From the NCBI GenBank assembly GCA_003170415.1, contig PMZJ01000033.1:43963-107962 (forward strand): a DNA stretch of 64,000 nt, given 5' to 3'. Shown piece by piece: positions 49,729 through 61,200 of the stretch (its first letter is position 1; each line of letters starts with the position of its first letter). The translations under genes were made by a program, and so were the position numbers. Origin of the DNA: Phycisphaerales bacterium (lineage in GTDB: Bacteria > Planctomycetota > Phycisphaerae > Sedimentisphaerales > Anaerobacaceae). Under the pieces are notes generated by a model that was not told where the DNA came from, did no database searches, and saw only the letters and a program-made list of their open reading frames with translations.

Positions 49729-49917
49729 AAAATCACCGCTAAGGATATAACGGATAGCCGGTTTTTGCAAGAAAAATCGTGTTTTAGCGGCGATTTGTGA
49801 AAAAGCCCTGAAATATCAGTCCAGTTTGTGGCGTCTTTCTGGTATAATTTAGAACAATAGGCCTGTCCACAGCGTTGGAAACGCAGCGTGGATGGAGAGT
49901 TAAATACTACGGAAAGA

Positions 49918-52539
49918 ATGAGGGTGATGACTCGTTCGCATAATTTTACAATTTTGCGACTGTCGGCGTTTCTGCCTTCGGTTTTGCTGTTGTGTTGGTG
50001 CGGCATAATATCGGCATCGCCTGTAACCGCTGGCCGTGCGCGCGAGCTGGCTGGAGCGTGGGTGGCGGCAAATCCGAAACCTATGGGCGTTCAATTAGGC
50101 GGAGCCATTGAAAGCGTTGAAACGTTTGCGGATGCCAACAGCCAACCTATTTACCACGTTATTTATCTTAGGCCCAACGGCTTTGTAATCGTCCCCGCGG
50201 ATGATGAGATTGAGCCGGTCATTTGTTTTGCCTCGGCGGGCAGTTTCGACCCTTCTCCGGATAATCCTCTTGGCGCTCTTGTAAGCGGGGATTTGCCTGG
50301 CAGAGTCAATGCCGCAAGGGCCATACAGAAAATGGTGCGTTCGGGCAAGGCCATCCAAAGTTTTACACAGCAGGAGATGAACATAAGGCATTCGGGCGAG
50401 AAGGCCTTCGATAAATGGTCAAAACTGCTCAATGCCGCGGATTCCTGCTCAGTACTGGCAATGTCTTCTGGCAGTATCTCGGATGTCAGGGTTTCGCCCC
50501 TTTTACAAAGCAAATGGAACCAGACGACCGTTTGCTCAAACGCCTGCTACAATTATTACGTCCCGCCTTACGGCGACGGCAGCGCGAGCAACTATCCCTG
50601 CGGCTGTGTGGCTACGGCGATGGCCCAGTATATGCGGTTTTGGCAATACCCGACGGCGGGTGTCGGGACGGGATGTTTTACGGTATTAGTTGATGGAACC
50701 GCCACGACAAAATGTTTGCGGGGCGGAGATGGTTCGGGAGGCGCTTATGACTGGATGGATATGACGCTTGTCCCGGATTGCAGCACGACGCTAATACAAA
50801 GAGAGGCCATTGGCGCACTGACCTACGACGCGGGTGTGGCAGTGAAAATGCAATACGCGTCAAGCGGCTCAGGTGCGTATATGAACGATGCTGACACGGC
50901 GATGACAAATACGTTTGGCTACAGCAACTCGATATATGGCTATAACAGCAACAATAACATCAGCACCGCCGCGTTAAGCACTATGCTTAATCCGAATCTT
51001 GACTGGGGTAACCCGGTAATACTTGGTATTTACAATTCTTCCAACAACGAGGGGCACGCCATTGTAGCCGACGGGTATGGGTACGACAGTTCTACGTTGT
51101 ATCATCATTTGAATCTTGGATGGGCAGGAACCAGCGACGCGTGGTATAATTTACCGAATATCGATTCCTCACCTTATTCATTCAACGTTGTGGATAGTAC
51201 AATATATAATATCTATATGAGCGGCTCAGGCGAGATTATAAGCGGGCGGGTGCTGTCGGCGGATACGAATTTGCCTATTGCTGGCGCGACGGTGACAGCG
51301 ACTAAAGGCAGTACTACATATTCCGCTACGACCAACACCAACGGCATTTACGCTATTGCCAAGATTCCGTCAAGCTCAAACTATACGGTATCCGTCACAA
51401 AAACCGGCTATTCTTTCACAAGCAGATCGGCCTCTACAGGCAGGTCGCGGGATAATCAGCCGACGTCGGGTAACTGCTGGGCGGTAGATTTTAATGGAAT
51501 TCAGCTTCCCGCCGTCCCCACAGCGACGGATTCGAATGAGTCTGTCTCGGCAGGAACAAGCCAGGTCATTACTCTTCAGGCCACTGACGACGGCCTGCCC
51601 AATCCCCCGGGGGCGCTGACGTACATAATAACCTCATTGCCTAAATACGGGATGCTCTCAGACCCATGCGCCGGTCAAATCAATACTGTGCCGTATTCGC
51701 TGGTCAATTACGGTAAGGATGTTAATTATACCTCGCGTATCTGCTATGCGGGCGACGTCAATTTCCATTTCAAGGCAAACGACGGCGGCACTTCCCCGAG
51801 TGGCGGCGATTCTAATATCGCAACGGTTAGTATTAACGTTCAGCAGCCCGCTCCGTCGATTATTTACGAAACGCATTTTGATACCGGGTTGCCGACCGGC
51901 TGGACAATTGTACACAGCGGCTCAGGCAGCTCAACGGATACCTGGCGGTCGGATAATCCGGGGAATCGAACAAGTTCATACTGGACCGGCACATTTATGA
52001 TTGTTGACAGTGACTACGCCGGCACGGTCGATATGAATGAGCAGTTGATAACTCAAAATATCGATTGCACAAATTTGACTGGCGTTACGCTAAGATTCAA
52101 ACATGATTTTGAGTATTACGCCGTCGAGGTTGGCGACGTCGATATCCGGGTTAACGGCGGCGAGTGGCAAAATCTGGCCAGATACCAGGGGGCCAATTAT
52201 GCCGGCCTGGTCGAGCTTGACCTGTCTGGTTTTGGAGCCGACGGCGCAGCCGGCGTGCAAATTCGCTGGCATTATTACAACGCCAACTATGACTGGTACT
52301 GGGGTGTTGATGACGTCCAGATAATCGCCACTTCTGTTGTAGAGGCGCCTGTTGGCGACTTCGATTCCGATTGCGACGTTGACTACGATGACCTTGTTAT
52401 TTTTATGTCCGCATGGCTGAGCAGCCCAGGACAGCCGAACTGGAACCCGGCTTGTGATATTGCCGAGCCGAACGACGGTGTCATCAATGAGTTTGACTTT
52501 GCCGTTTTTGCCGGAAACTGGATGGTGGGAGTTGAATAG
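49918..52539 (+). CDS. Secreted C10-family (streptopain-like) cysteine peptidase with carboxypeptidase-regulatory-like domain and dockerin-like C-terminus
   Basis: Pro-domain GFVIVPADDEIEPVICFA; YPCGCVATAMAQYMRFWQYP (Cys), EGHAIVADGYG (His); IISGRVLSADTNLPIAGATVTAT; C-terminal GDFDSDCDVDYDDLVIFMSAWL...NDGVINEFDFAVFAGNW. Confidence 0.85.
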   Translation: MRVMTRSHNFTILRLSAFLPSVLLLCWCGIISASPVTAGRARELAGAWVAANPKPMGVQLGGAIESVETFADANSQPIYHVIYLRPNGFVIVPADDEIEPVICFASAGSFDPSPDNPLGALVSGDLPGRVNAARAIQKMVRSGKAIQSFTQQEMNIRHSGEKAFDKWSKLLNAADSCSVLAMSSGSISDVRVSPLLQSKWNQTTVCSNACYNYYVPPYGDGSASNYPCGCVATAMAQYMRFWQYPTAGVGTGCFTVLVDGTATTKCLRGGDGSGGAYDWMDMTLVPDCSTTLIQREAIGALTYDAGVAVKMQYASSGSGAYMNDADTAMTNTFGYSNSIYGYNSNNNISTAALSTMLNPNLDWGNPVILGIYNSSNNEGHAIVADGYGYDSSTLYHHLNLGWAGTSDAWYNLPNIDSSPYSFNVVDSTIYNIYMSGSGEIISGRVLSADTNLPIAGATVTATKGSTTYSATTNTNGIYAIAKIPSSSNYTVSVTKTGYSFTSRSASTGRSRDNQPTSGNCWAVDFNGIQLPAVPTATDSNESVSAGTSQVITLQATDDGLPNPPGALTYIITSLPKYGMLSDPCAGQINTVPYSLVNYGKDVNYTSRICYAGDVNFHFKANDGGTSPSGGDSNIATVSINVQQPAPSIIYETHFDTGLPTGWTIVHSGSGSSTDTWRSDNPGNRTSSYWTGTFMIVDSDYAGTVDMNEQLITQNIDCTNLTGVTLRFKHDFEYYAVEVGDVDIRVNGGEWQNLARYQGANYAGLVELDLSGFGADGAAGVQIRWHYYNANYDWYWGVDDVQIIATSVVEAPVGDFDSDCDVDYDDLVIFMSAWLSSPGQPNWNPACDIAEPNDGVINEFDFAVFAGNWMVGVE

Positions 52540-52604
52540 CAACCCCCATCATCGGCCAGATGCGGATTGACAGCGAGCCAGCCGGTAAACGATAATCCGG
52601 TGAT

Positions 52605-53816
52605 ATGGACTGGTATGTTTATGTTGCCTGGATGCTCATAGTTTCGCAGGTGCTTTTTTCGACGCTGCCGTTGAAAAATTACCTTTTCGCGCTGGCCAAA
52701 TATAATAAAGAACGACGGCGTTACTCGCCTCGCGTCGCGCTGATTATTCCCTGCAAAAATCTCGATGCCGATTTTGAGCAGAATATCGCCTCTTTTTACA
52801 CGCAGGACTACGAAAATTATCTATTGTGGTTTGTTGTAGAGGATAAGACCGACCCCGCGTATGAGTCATTGTGCAGGTTGAAGGATAAATTGGCGGGCAG
52901 CACAAAAGCCGGAGATGTCCGGGTGCTTGTTTCCGGAGCAGGGCAGGAGTGCAGCCAGAAAATCCATAATCTTCTGTATGCTTATCATCAGATTCCCGAA
53001 AATATTCAGGTATTGGCTTTTGCGGATTCGGATATTCGCGTCAAGCCAACCTGGCTGTGTCATTTGGTATATCCCCTTCGGCTCGTCGAAACAAGAGGGG
53101 CAACCACCGGCTATCGATGGTTCGTTCCCAAAACCAACAACCTTGCCACCCTTGCCTTATCAGCCATAAACGCCAAGATTGCCCAGCTTATGGGTAACAC
53201 GCCTTTCAACCATGCCTGGGGCGGGTCAATGGCGGTTCAGGTGCAGGTGTTCAGAGAGCTGGGCATTGAAAATCTCTGGCAAAAGGCCGTAAGTGATGAT
53301 TACTCGCTGAGTTGTGCTGTGAAAGATGCTCATAAAAAAGTAGAGTTTGTCCCCGGCTGTCTTGTGGCCACCTCGGAATCGACCACCTGGGTAAAACTTT
53401 TTGAGTTTGGACGCAGGCAATTCGTAATCACAAAGGTTTATGCCCCGCAGATGTGGTGCTTAGGTTTGTTCAGCAGCGTATATTCGGTTTTTGGGCTTTG
53501 GGGAGGAGTTGCTTTGGCGATTTACGCTCGAATCACGCAGAATCATCACATTTGGCTTTTTACCGCTGTTCCCATCCTGTTTTTTATCATGCAACTCACA
53601 AGGGCGATACTCAGGCAGAGTATGGCGAGTAAATTGTTCGCGGAGGACCGGCCCAGATTAAAAATCGCGGCAATTGCCGATATTACGCTGTTCTGGTTCT
53701 GGTCGCCGCTTATGCTCATTTTGATATTGTCTTCGGCCTTTGGCAGGACTATTCACTGGCGCGGCATACGCTACAAACTCATCAGTAAAACCGAGACGAT
53801 TGTTCTGGGGACGTAG
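52605..53816 (+). CDS. Family 2-like glycosyltransferase (ceramide glucosyltransferase/HpnI-like)
   Basis: RVALIIPCKNLDADFEQNIASFYTQDYENYLLWFVVEDKTDP; FADSDIRVKPTWL; AVSDDYSLS; GRRQF; several C-terminal TMs. Confidence 0.85.
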   Translation: MDWYVYVAWMLIVSQVLFSTLPLKNYLFALAKYNKERRRYSPRVALIIPCKNLDADFEQNIASFYTQDYENYLLWFVVEDKTDPAYESLCRLKDKLAGSTKAGDVRVLVSGAGQECSQKIHNLLYAYHQIPENIQVLAFADSDIRVKPTWLCHLVYPLRLVETRGATTGYRWFVPKTNNLATLALSAINAKIAQLMGNTPFNHAWGGSMAVQVQVFRELGIENLWQKAVSDDYSLSCAVKDAHKKVEFVPGCLVATSESTTWVKLFEFGRRQFVITKVYAPQMWCLGLFSSVYSVFGLWGGVALAIYARITQNHHIWLFTAVPILFFIMQLTRAILRQSMASKLFAEDRPRLKIAAIADITLFWFWSPLMLILILSSAFGRTIHWRGIRYKLISKTETIVLGT

Positions 53817-53821
53817 GACAG

Positions 53822-54910
53822 CTACTTAATTTTATCGATGTCGTTTTCTGGCTGGCCTACCTGTGGTGAGTTTACCTGCCCTGAGCTTGTCGAAGGGGTC
53901 GAACCCACAAGGTATATCCTGTTTTTGCCGCTGCGTTTTGCTTCGAGAAGTGCCTGGTCAGCTTTTTCGAAAAGCTCCTCGGTCGTCATGCCGTCCCTGT
54001 TTAAGCTCGCAAGCCCTCCGCTTATCGTCAGCACGCCTTTGCCGTCCGGCCCTAAAAACCGCAGGTCGGTCTTTTCAATTTCTCTGCGGAATCGCTTTGC
54101 TATGAATATCACTTCCCCGGGGTGGTCCATAGTAAACGAACGTCTCTCGTTGCCCGTTGCCTGCTGCGGACATTTCGGGTCGTCCCAGAACACCACCGCG
54201 AACTCGTCACCGCCTATTCTGCCCACCACGTCGTGCCTTCGGCAGCATCGCCTTATCAGCAGCGAGGCCTGCTTGAGAACCTCATCGCCCGCAGCGTGAC
54301 CGTAAACGTCGTTATAATGCTTGAAATCGTCTATGTCGAATATGAGCACGGTTACTCGCCCGTTATCTTTCTTTGCCCGTGCTGTTATCTGTTTTGCGAA
54401 TTCCCACAGATACCTCCTGTTTTTCAGGCCTGTCAAATCGTCCTCGGTCGCCAGTTTCTCCAGCCGGCTTATCTTCGCTTGAAGAGTCGTATCTGATATG
54501 GCCGCTTCTTTCCCAGCCACAGCCATAAGCGGGCCGCGACATACGATATTGTAAAGTCGCTCTGTTTGAACCGGGCAGATAATGTAATCATCAGCCAAAC
54601 TGGTTCCGTTGCTCCCGACCAGCTTTATTGCCTCCGGCTCCTCATACATTCGCGCAAGCAAAAGGATTTTCGCGTTTGTGTTTTCTCTAAGCAGGGCCAG
54701 TCCGTCTCGCAAATTGGTCGCTGTGCCCTTCATTACCACGGCGATTACGGCGAAACGGGTTTTTCGGGCGGTTTCAATACCGTCGTGTATATTGCCGCAG
54801 ACCTGAACCGCGGGCCTGCCGGTCGGAGCAGCGCCAAATACCGCCGCGCCGGAATCGCCTATCAGCAGGATTCCGCTTGCATCCGTATTGCTCATTGTAG
54901 TTACCGCCAT
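53822..54910 (-). CDS. GGDEF-domain diguanylate cyclase with degenerate receiver-like N-terminus
   Basis: LATEDDLTGLKNRRYLWEFA; GRIGGDEFAVVF (GGDEF site). Confidence 0.9.
   Translation of the reverse strand: MAVTTMSNTDASGILLIGDSGAAVFGAAPTGRPAVQVCGNIHDGIETARKTRFAVIAVVMKGTATNLRDGLALLRENTNAKILLLARMYEEPEAIKLVGSNGTSLADDYIICPVQTERLYNIVCRGPLMAVAGKEAAISDTTLQAKISRLEKLATEDDLTGLKNRRYLWEFAKQITARAKKDNGRVTVLIFDIDDFKHYNDVYGHAAGDEVLKQASLLIRRCCRRHDVVGRIGGDEFAVVFWDDPKCPQQATGNERRSFTMDHPGEVIFIAKRFRREIEKTDLRFLGPDGKGVLTISGGLASLNRDGMTTEELFEKADQALLEAKRSGKNRIYLVGSTPSTSSGQVNSPQVGQPENDIDKIK
53860..53903. repeat. 44-bp dispersed repeat at the 3' end of the GGDEF gene
   Basis: CCTGTGGTGAGTTTACCTGCCCTGAGCTTGTCGAAGGGGTCGAA. 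Confidence 0.9.
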
Positions 54911-55009
54911 TTATCACCCTTGACTCCAGGAAACATTATAGCAGAATCGCCCGAAAAATCAAACGAAGTGCCATATTCCGGAAAACCGATGACAGGCGTT
55001 CGCGGTTGT

Positions 55010-58000
55010 TTATTGCTTTTCCAGTCGGACAAAAACAGGTTCGGGAGGACGTTTTGTTGTTTTCAAATCAAGAATTTCAATCTGAACCTGTTGTGTTAAT
55101 TCTTTATAACCTGTAAATTTTGCGTGCAGTGTGTATTTCTGCGGCTCCGTAACAAAATAGAACCCGCCTATGTCTGCGACAGGTTCAACTATGCTGGCAC
55201 CGTTCTGAAGCCATGCTTTGGCTCCCGTCAGTAGGGCGCCATTTTCATCGAGAACTACAACCTGTAGCCCTCCCACTTGATTGTGCGGGGTTTCAGGGAT
55301 ATCTATGTCGAGGATTTTTTGTTCGCCTTCCTTTAATTCAAACTCAAGAATCGCCGTGTTGTTGAGAAGCATATTGCCGCCGAGCAGGTATTGGCCTGCG
55401 GGCAGATTGTCGAGTTTGTAATTGCCGCTGGTGTCCGGTTTTATATTGCTGACCACTGTCTTATCTTTTGTCCACACTGTTTGCGAGCCGAGGTATTTGC
55501 CTGTCATTCGGCCATGGATGCCGGCTGTGAATTTCGGCAAATGGATATTTATATTCGAGCTTTTATCGTCGACCCTTATGGGATACTTCAGGGAAGAATA
55601 ATCTTTTCTCACCAGGACAAGATAATGCTCGCCTGGTAAAACGTTTTTGGCAATATATGGTTGATTGGCATCGTTTGGTATAGCTATTTCCGTTACCGGC
55701 TGATTAAAGAAGTTATTATCATCCTTCAGATACGCTTTTATAATCTCCCATTTGGGCGATTCCTGCTCGTATTCAATTGAGATGCTTACTATAGAAACTC
55801 CCTTTGGAATTGTCCCCAAATCCGCATTCTGTCCTGTCAATTCAAACTCTGCAGCTTTAATCTGGCTGTTGCGTTTTTCTATGTCGTCATAATAAATGGT
55901 CCATTTGCCGTTTGGTATTCCGCCAAATGTAAATGTCCCGTCGTTTTCCGTCATAGCATAACAGCGGAAGATGTCGGAGCTTGCTCCGCCGGTTTCAGAC
56001 GACAGTATAACCCTGCGACCGGCTATTGGTTTATCGTCAACAATCAGCCGTCCCGTTACGTTTGGCTGTCCTCCGAGGTCGATACGCGAAACCTTGCCTT
56101 TGGCCGGGACTATTGTTCGGCAAACTACTCCCATACTTTCCCACGTTTTCTGTCTTCTAACGGTTAGCATCTTTTCCGGGAGACATTCAGCCTGATAATG
56201 GCCGTTTATATCTGTTGTCACCTCTGCAAGACGTCCTGATTTTTCATCGCCGCTGTAAATATTATTAAAATACAGTGTAACATTTGATTGAGGTTGCCCC
56301 TGATTATCAAACACATAACCCTGAACAGTTGCGCCCTTGTTCAATACCACCTCAATGCCTTCTGTCGTCCGGCCTTCTTTTACTTCTATATCACTGACAA
56401 TCGAATACGCATAATCCGGATGAAGAACTTTTATGCTTTCTTTGCCTGCCTGCAGGTGTTTTAACTCAAACTTTCCATTTACTGTTTCAACCGCGCTATC
56501 TTCCGATATAAAGGGGTCTCTTATATATGTCGGCATCGTGGTATTTACGCCGCCTGCTTTCGATAGCGGCAGGACTTTCGCCCCGCTGACGGGATTGCCT
56601 TTTTCATCGACGACGCTGCCCTTTATACTTCCGCCTGCACTGAGCTTGACCACAACGGGGACGTTTTGGTCTGTATTAACGTCCTCGCTCCACGCCCACG
56701 CGTAACCTTCAGCGGCTATCTGGACTTGGTATATGCCGGGTCCTGCGGCCTCTATGTTAAAGTTGCCTTCGGCGTCGTTAAAATCAGTCCATTTGTCAGG
56801 CTGTGAATTGTATTGACCTCGCAATATTTTAGTTGTTTTCGCGCGGGCCTTAAAACTCCTTATAGGCATGTTTGTCTGAGAGTCAATGACGGTGCCCGTG
56901 AGAATCGGTTTTACAGCCGGCTCAAGCGTAATTTCGAATCCTTCGCTTGGCGCCTCAACATCTTCAAAAACTTTTCTCTCCATATCTTCCGATGTAACTG
57001 TAATTCTGTATTTCCCCGGCTCAAGGCGGTCTATTACGAAATTCATATCGCAGGGGTCTTTGTAATTTGGCCAGTGAAATGAATGAGAAAAGCTGTCTCT
57101 GCCGGCAGAGGGATAGGCCTCTATGTTGACAAACTCGGTTTTTTTGCCGCCGGCAAAGGCCAATCTTCCTCGGATAGACGCCAATGATTGCGGCGATTTT
57201 TGCGGAATTGTAAGTTTAAGCGGCTCATTATCCGCCGGTGGCAAAGTGGTGTGCGAAATGGTAATACCCATTGACCCGCCCGATGCCATTGGTATGTACG
57301 CCATAAGCCGATATATACTTGGTGCTATGTGCCGGAGTATAAAATTCCCATTGGCGTCAACAGAACAACCTTCTGAAGCATTATCGAAGCTTCCCCAGTC
57401 TGGATAGACACTGATTTTCAGGTCCGACGCGGGAACGCCGTCTTTATATCGGGCATTGCCATAAACATCGGCGCCTTTCTGCAGGACTATCTGTCCCGAT
57501 TCCACGATGTTGGTGTCATTAAGCAGGGCTTCAAGTTTGTCGGGCGCGTAGTCCAGTTGCCTTTGATGTGACTGTTCATCTGTTGCACCATAATGGTTGG
57601 CGACAATTTGATATGGTGTTTTGCTGGGCGGCAAACCGCCGACTATAGCGACTCCGTTTTTATCTGTGCGACGTCTTATATCGCTGAGGTCTCTGTTGTA
57701 TCTGTCCGCAGGAGATGTTACCGAAAGTACCGCGCCTTCAACGGGCTGGTTCGCTTCGTCAACAACCTGCACCTCTATTATGCAGGCCTTGTTGAGCTTG
57801 AAATCTTTGACGGCTTCCTTGCCTTTGCGTAAATTCACAACCGGCATTGAATCATAGTTTGTTATGCCTGAGTATCCGTTCGAGTCAACCGCTATTCTGT
57901 AATCACGGTCATTATATATTGTATCAATGTGGTAGTAACCGTTCGCGTCCGTTTCAGCTTTATACGTATGTTCCACGCTAATTGTCGCGTCGGTTACGGG

Positions 58001-58204
58001 CTGTCCTGTTTTGGCATCGGTAATGTGTCCGCAAAGAACGTATTGAGGTTGCGATTGATTAACGGCCGGCTTAGCCGACCGGAGTTTGTCGGCGGGTTTG
58101 TTTGGTTCGCTATCGCCATTGGCAAAACCCGCAAATCCCAAAAGTATCGACAGGCACAAAATACCTGTGTTTACTGTTCCCCTTGAGTGTGTTTGCGCCA
58201 CCAT
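55010..58204 (-). CDS. Large secreted protein of repeated carboxypeptidase-regulatory-like domains (paralog 1)
   Basis: Signal peptide MVAQTHSRGTVNTGILCLSILLGFAGFANG; repeated GHITDAKTGQPVTDATISVEHTYKAETDANGYYHI and GSIKGSVVDEKGNPVSGAKV. Confidence 0.8.
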   Translation of the reverse strand: MVAQTHSRGTVNTGILCLSILLGFAGFANGDSEPNKPADKLRSAKPAVNQSQPQYVLCGHITDAKTGQPVTDATISVEHTYKAETDANGYYHIDTIYNDRDYRIAVDSNGYSGITNYDSMPVVNLRKGKEAVKDFKLNKACIIEVQVVDEANQPVEGAVLSVTSPADRYNRDLSDIRRRTDKNGVAIVGGLPPSKTPYQIVANHYGATDEQSHQRQLDYAPDKLEALLNDTNIVESGQIVLQKGADVYGNARYKDGVPASDLKISVYPDWGSFDNASEGCSVDANGNFILRHIAPSIYRLMAYIPMASGGSMGITISHTTLPPADNEPLKLTIPQKSPQSLASIRGRLAFAGGKKTEFVNIEAYPSAGRDSFSHSFHWPNYKDPCDMNFVIDRLEPGKYRITVTSEDMERKVFEDVEAPSEGFEITLEPAVKPILTGTVIDSQTNMPIRSFKARAKTTKILRGQYNSQPDKWTDFNDAEGNFNIEAAGPGIYQVQIAAEGYAWAWSEDVNTDQNVPVVVKLSAGGSIKGSVVDEKGNPVSGAKVLPLSKAGGVNTTMPTYIRDPFISEDSAVETVNGKFELKHLQAGKESIKVLHPDYAYSIVSDIEVKEGRTTEGIEVVLNKGATVQGYVFDNQGQPQSNVTLYFNNIYSGDEKSGRLAEVTTDINGHYQAECLPEKMLTVRRQKTWESMGVVCRTIVPAKGKVSRIDLGGQPNVTGRLIVDDKPIAGRRVILSSETGGASSDIFRCYAMTENDGTFTFGGIPNGKWTIYYDDIEKRNSQIKAAEFELTGQNADLGTIPKGVSIVSISIEYEQESPKWEIIKAYLKDDNNFFNQPVTEIAIPNDANQPYIAKNVLPGEHYLVLVRKDYSSLKYPIRVDDKSSNINIHLPKFTAGIHGRMTGKYLGSQTVWTKDKTVVSNIKPDTSGNYKLDNLPAGQYLLGGNMLLNNTAILEFELKEGEQKILDIDIPETPHNQVGGLQVVVLDENGALLTGAKAWLQNGASIVEPVADIGGFYFVTEPQKYTLHAKFTGYKELTQQVQIEILDLKTTKRPPEPVFVRLEKQ

Positions 58205-58283
58205 ATAAAACCTCCGAACTTTTTCATTAAACAAACATTACATAACTAATCTGAAAATATTTATTAACCGCTGACGTTTTATT

Positions 58284-61200
58284 CTATTTTTCCAGCCGGA
58301 CAAAAAGAGGGTCGGGCGGACGCTTCATCACCTGATAATCCCACATTTTGACCGCCACGGGCTGTTTAATTTCTTTATAACCGGCTATTTCCGCCGTCAA
58401 TATATATGTTCCCGGCTCTGCGGCAAAATAGAATCCGGGCGTTGAATCTGTTATAGGCTCAATCGTAGTCCCATTTCCCTCCAGCCGGATATCTGCTCCT
58501 GTTACCGGCGTTTCATATTCATCGAGGAGGAATACATGCAGGATACCGTCCTGGTTTTTTCGGAGGTTCGTTATATCTATATCCAACTCTTTCTGCTTGT
58601 CTTCCGCCAGCTCGAATTCCAGCAGGGGCCTTGAATTGATAGAGCAGTCGGGGCTGAGATAATATTTTCCGGCCGGCAGATTATTAAACTCGTAACTGCC
58701 ATTCGCGTCCTGACTGATATAACAAACAACATCCTTGCCTTCTCTCCATAGTATCTGCCAGCTATTATATTGTCTGGTCAGACGGCCCCGAACGCCCGCC
58801 GTGCCTTTCGGTATTCGAACCGTTATATTCGTATTACCCTCGACGATGTCGATTGTGCGCTGCTGGGTCACATAGCCCCGGTTCACGATAAGGCGGTATC
58901 TGCCCGGCATTATGTTCCCGGCAATAAACGGCTCATTATTGCCAGCAGGTTTTTCGAGCATAACTAATGGCCGGTCCCAAGATAGATTTTCGTCCCGTAG
59001 ATATACATCCGTGACATCCCAGTTTGCCTCGCCCTGTTCATATTCAATCGAAACGGCAAGAGTCGAAAGTCCCCTCGGTATTATGCCTGTGTTTATATCG
59101 TGCCCGTCAACGTCAATGGTTGCTATTTTGAGATTTCTTTCCTTGCCTTCGGGGTCCGGGCAATAGATTGACCATTTGCCTTTCGGTACGCCGCCGAACG
59201 CGAATTCACCGTTGGGGCCGGTTTTCGCGTAACATTGAAAAACAGCGAAGTACGGACTTTGGGTTGTCGTCAAATTAAGCGGGTAATTGGCAAGGGGCTT
59301 TCCGTCAAAAACGACCTGACCTTTTACGACAGGTTGCCCCCCGAAATCCAGGCGTGTCACCTTGCCTCCGGCCGGCACAAATGCCCGGCGGGCAACCCCA
59401 ATTGCGTTCTGTTCTCCCTGTTTCTGTACATAACATATCTGCTCAGACAGCCCTTCAACGCGATAATAGCCATTCGCGTCCGTTGTTACGGCTGCGATAC
59501 GCCCGGATTTGTCCCCCATCGGACTGAAGTAAGATGTGTTTTGAAAAATCAGCGTAACATCTGGTTGCGCCTGCCCCGCGGAATCATAAACGTAACCTTC
59601 CACTGTCCCGCCTTTATGCAATACCACTTTTACACCTTCTGTCGTTTGGCCTTCTTTGACTTCTATGTTGTCAGTTATCGAAAATGGATAATCAGGGTGA
59701 ACCACTTTTATGCTTTCCCTGCCTGCCGCCAGGTTATTTAACACAAATGAGCCGTTGACCGTTTCGACCGTGTCACTATCCGAAATTAATGTGTCCCTCG
59801 TAGGACCTCTTGTCTCCGTTGCCTTTGACATCGGCATAATTTTGGCCCCGTTGACCGGCCTGCCTTTTTCATCGACGACGCTGCCTTTTATGCTGCCGCC
59901 CGCGGTAAGCTTGACCACAACCGGTGTGTCCTGGCTCGTATCGATTTCATCACTCTGCGCCCACGCAAACCCTTCCGCTGCTATCTGGACCTGGTACACA
60001 CCGGCTCCTAATGCCTCTATATTAAATTTGCCCTCCGTGCTGTTCATGTCCCGCCATTGGTCCGCCGGCTGATAATTTGAAGCTCCGGAGAAGGATTGCA
60101 CTTGTTTAACTCGTGCCCTGAATAGCTGTATCGGCTCGCCTGTCCGCAAATTTACAACAGTTCCGCTGAGAACTAACTTTTCAAACGCCTCAAGCTCGAC
60201 TTCGAGTCCTTCGGCCGGCGCCTCGACGGTTTCAAGCGTTTTTTCTTTTATATAAGGTGAGGAAAACTTTAGTTTGTACTTTCCAGGCATGAGCCGGTCT
60301 ATTGCGAAACTCGTATCGCAGGCGTCTTTTCCTGATTTTTGCCACTGGATTGACGAATCATATTTATCATCCATTGAGGAAACCAGGATATTAACATAAT
60401 CGGGAATGCTGTTGCCTGTAAATATCATATTGCCCCGTATGGAAGCTAAGGGCTGCGTAGCTTTCTTCGGGATATTTATCGTCAGCGGCGCGTTGTCAGG
60501 CAGAGGCAATGTGGCATCTAACTTGGCAACGCTCTTTGCGTCTTTATTTTCTTCCACAAGGACTGCATTGATGTTGTAGCTGTCCGGAACTATGTGCCGC
60601 AGCGTAAAATTTCCTTTTGAGTCAACGAGGCTGCTGCCGTGAGAGTAGCTTCGGCCCACATTGCCGTAAATGTACCAGCGGGAAGCGTCTATTCTCAAAT
60701 CAGATGCAGGCACGCCGTCTTCATACATCGCCTGTCCGGTGATATCAATGCCTTTCTGCAGGACTATCAGCCCCGACTCGATATATTCAGTGCTGTTTAG
60801 TATCACAGTGATTTTTCCGGGTGCGTAATCAGATTGTGTTGCGACAATGAGATAGCCCATATTGCTCGCTGGAAGGCCGCTAAGCAAGGCGATGCCGTCT
60901 TTGTTCGTCTGCGGATAGGGCCTCGGAGGCGCCACCAGTTGCCTCATTAATCCAGTATCGTAGGGCACTACCGAAAATGCCGCGCCTTCAACCGGCTGGT
61001 TTGCCTCATCAACAACCTGCACTTGTATCATACAGGCCTTGTCGAGCTTGAAATCCTTGACGGTTTGCGCGTCCTTTTGGATGCGTACGGGAGGCATTGA
61101 CCCATAATCGGTTATCCCCACGTATTCATTTGAATCGACACGGACACTGAAATATCCGCCTGCCGGCAGGTTTTCTATAAGATAAAATCCTTTCGCGTCG

